This document shows, piece by piece, positions 12,073-12,818 of a DNA stretch of 12,818 nucleotides (its first letter is position 1; every line of letters starts with the position of its first letter). This DNA is from an uncultured Clostridium sp. (GTDB lineage: Bacteria > Bacillota > Clostridia > Peptostreptococcales > Peptostreptococcaceae): the NCBI GenBank assembly GCA_900557165.1, contig USRS01000075.1, positions 1 through 12,818 on the forward strand. The letters run 5' to 3'. The position numbers and the translations under genes are program-made. The notes beneath the pieces are model-generated. The model did not search any database, was not told the origin of the DNA, and was given only the letters and a program-made list of their open reading frames with translations.

Positions 12073-12078
12073 AATATC

Positions 12079-12209
12079 AGGACAAAAGTCCTAAAAATAT
12101 TATATTATTGGTATTTTTGTAGTTTTATAATATTTTGCGTTAAGCTTCTGTATGTATAATGTAAATCCATTTCAAAAAGGGATGTCTCTAAGTAAGAGAT
12201 GTCCCTTTT
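12079..12209 (+). ncRNA. Candidate rightward small RNA between sigma and tape measure genes
   Basis: From the extended -10 at 12064-12072 the start falls near 12079, exactly where a hairpin AGGAC-AAAA-GTCCT begins (12079-12092), flanked by further ATAATAT/ATATTAT pairing. It ends at the strong terminator at 12175-12209, giving about 130 bases. No coding frame with a ribosome binding site is seen. It converges with the tape measure gene. Confidence 0.45.
12175..12209. terminator. Strong bidirectional terminator after the tape measure gene
   Basis: A 15-bp stem (12175-12189, 12195-12209, two G-T pairs, loop AAGTA) is built on GGGATGTCTCT/AGAGATGTCCC with A-tract and T-tract on its sides, so it works in both directions. 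It closes the leftward late transcript 40 bases after the tape measure stop codon. Confidence 0.88.
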
Positions 12210-12249
12210 ATATTTAAAATTATTTCCTATGCTTCTTGGGGAATAATTA

Positions 12250-12818
12250 TTATATTTCTCCTAAAAGTCTTGATATTCTAGTTTCTTTAGCTTTTATATT
12301 TTGATCTATTCTATTAGTTAGAAGTAATCCTACTTTTTTTCCATCCATATAAACTGCTGATCCTTCAATCGCTTCTTTAATTTCATTACCCAAATCTTTT
12401 GTATCAATTTTAAATGGATTCTCTATTAAGCGTTCCACACAGCTATCTAAATACCCATAAAAGGAATTTAAAGGTAATATAGCTTCTGGTCCTTTTTCTC
12501 CAACACCTTGTATTCCTGCATTTGGAGTCGCAAATAATGTTGGTTGTGTGAATATTCCTCCTAATCCATTCCAGCTGATCTTAGGAATGCTAAAGCTCTT
12601 ACTCATTCCCAATATATTAAATGATTTACTTTGCCATTCAATGTGTGGAATTATTGATGGTATATTCCATCTGAAATTAAAGAATGATTTCATTCTATTT
12701 ATTGCATTACCAACTGCATTCTTAGCAGCATTAATCTTGCTACTAATAGTATTATAAATACTGCTGAATATTGAACTGACTGTACTATAAGCTGACCTAA
12801 TTGGATTTATTATATAAG
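12250..12818 (-). CDS. Phage tail tape measure protein, C-terminal part
   Basis: The frame is open to the right edge without a stop, giving 188 codons plus two bases; the N-terminal bulk lies outside. The first visible part (about 1-75) has the serine/asparagine-rich repeats typical of the tape measure C-terminal region (SSIYNTISSKINAAKNAVGN, then MKSFFNFRWNI and MSKSFSIPKISW). The diagnostic GEKGPEAILPL motif follows, then a predicted helical end terminating in RISRLLGEI. Tape measure proteins set tail length and help DNA entry in siphophages and myophages. It is usually followed by distal tail and fibre genes; here a terminator, then a sigma factor gene, come instead. An internal ATG at 12693 is not needed as a start because the frame continues upstream with the same character. 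Confidence 0.9.
   Translation of the reverse strand, partial: YIINPIRSAYSTVSSIFSSIYNTISSKINAAKNAVGNAINRMKSFFNFRWNIPSIIPHIEWQSKSFNILGMSKSFSIPKISWNGLGGIFTQPTLFATPNAGIQGVGEKGPEAILPLNSFYGYLDSCVERLIENPFKIDTKDLGNEIKEAIEGSAVYMDGKKVGLLLTNRIDQNIKAKETRISRLLGEI

Noticed and set aside
1..12818. tRNA, rRNA, attachment sites and insertion sequences
   Set aside because: No tRNA-like cloverleaf, rRNA segment, transposase or terminal inverted repeats with target duplication were seen.

Overview
The window looks like part of a low-GC Firmicutes mobile element, most likely from a Clostridium-type host. Base composition is strongly AT-rich, codon use favours ATA, AGA and TTA, and ribosome binding sites are strong GGAGG types. 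Phage genes (tape measure C-terminus, phage-like sigma factor, divergent repressor switch, ERCC4 nuclease, primase-helicase) sit beside plasmid-maintenance genes (small serine resolvase, a two-domain DNA-binding protein with its own repeats, an iteron/DnaA-box origin). I read this as a phage-plasmid or plasmidial prophage. This is inference from gene content; no integrase or attachment site is visible.

Layout, right to left, because all genes but one are on the minus strand. 12818-12250: C-terminal end of a tape measure protein, closed by a strong bidirectional terminator. 12005-11388: sigma-70-like factor. 10973-10329: serine recombinase. 10262-9672: HTH plus ribbon-helix-helix-like protein carrying in-gene DNA repeats. 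9522-6649: replication operon with a long leader, a 59-aa ORF and an 804-aa CHC2/Toprim/VirE primase-helicase. The candidate origin (DnaA boxes, GTGTGGA iterons, AT-rich block) lies in and just after the 3' end of that gene. 6284-5483: a 76-aa unknown protein and an ERCC4-type nuclease, closed by a terminator.

5443-4751 holds the switch: a rightward CI-like repressor (the only plus-strand gene) and a leftward Cro-like regulator share a 150-bp region with three matching 15-bp palindromes over the promoters. Leftward early genes follow: an 84-aa unknown, a protein with a truncated J domain, and a 31-aa ORF. Two of these units end in an identical 26-bp terminator. 3231-1271 is a separate operon: repeat-rich upstream region, Replic_Relax-type protein, FtsK/HerA-like ATPase and a 42-aa ORF too short for routine gene calling. 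733-1 is a lipoprotein running off the left edge.

The most interesting signal is around the replication operon. A 29-bp element in the leader (9433-9461) and its inverted copy just before the primase ribosome binding site (9099-9127) match at 24 of 29 positions. They would therefore pair within the mRNA around the 59-aa ORF, and a candidate rightward antisense RNA overlaps the first element. That arrangement suggests RNA-based copy-number control. Several other rightward terminators lie in gene-free gaps without a rightward gene and may mark further small RNAs.
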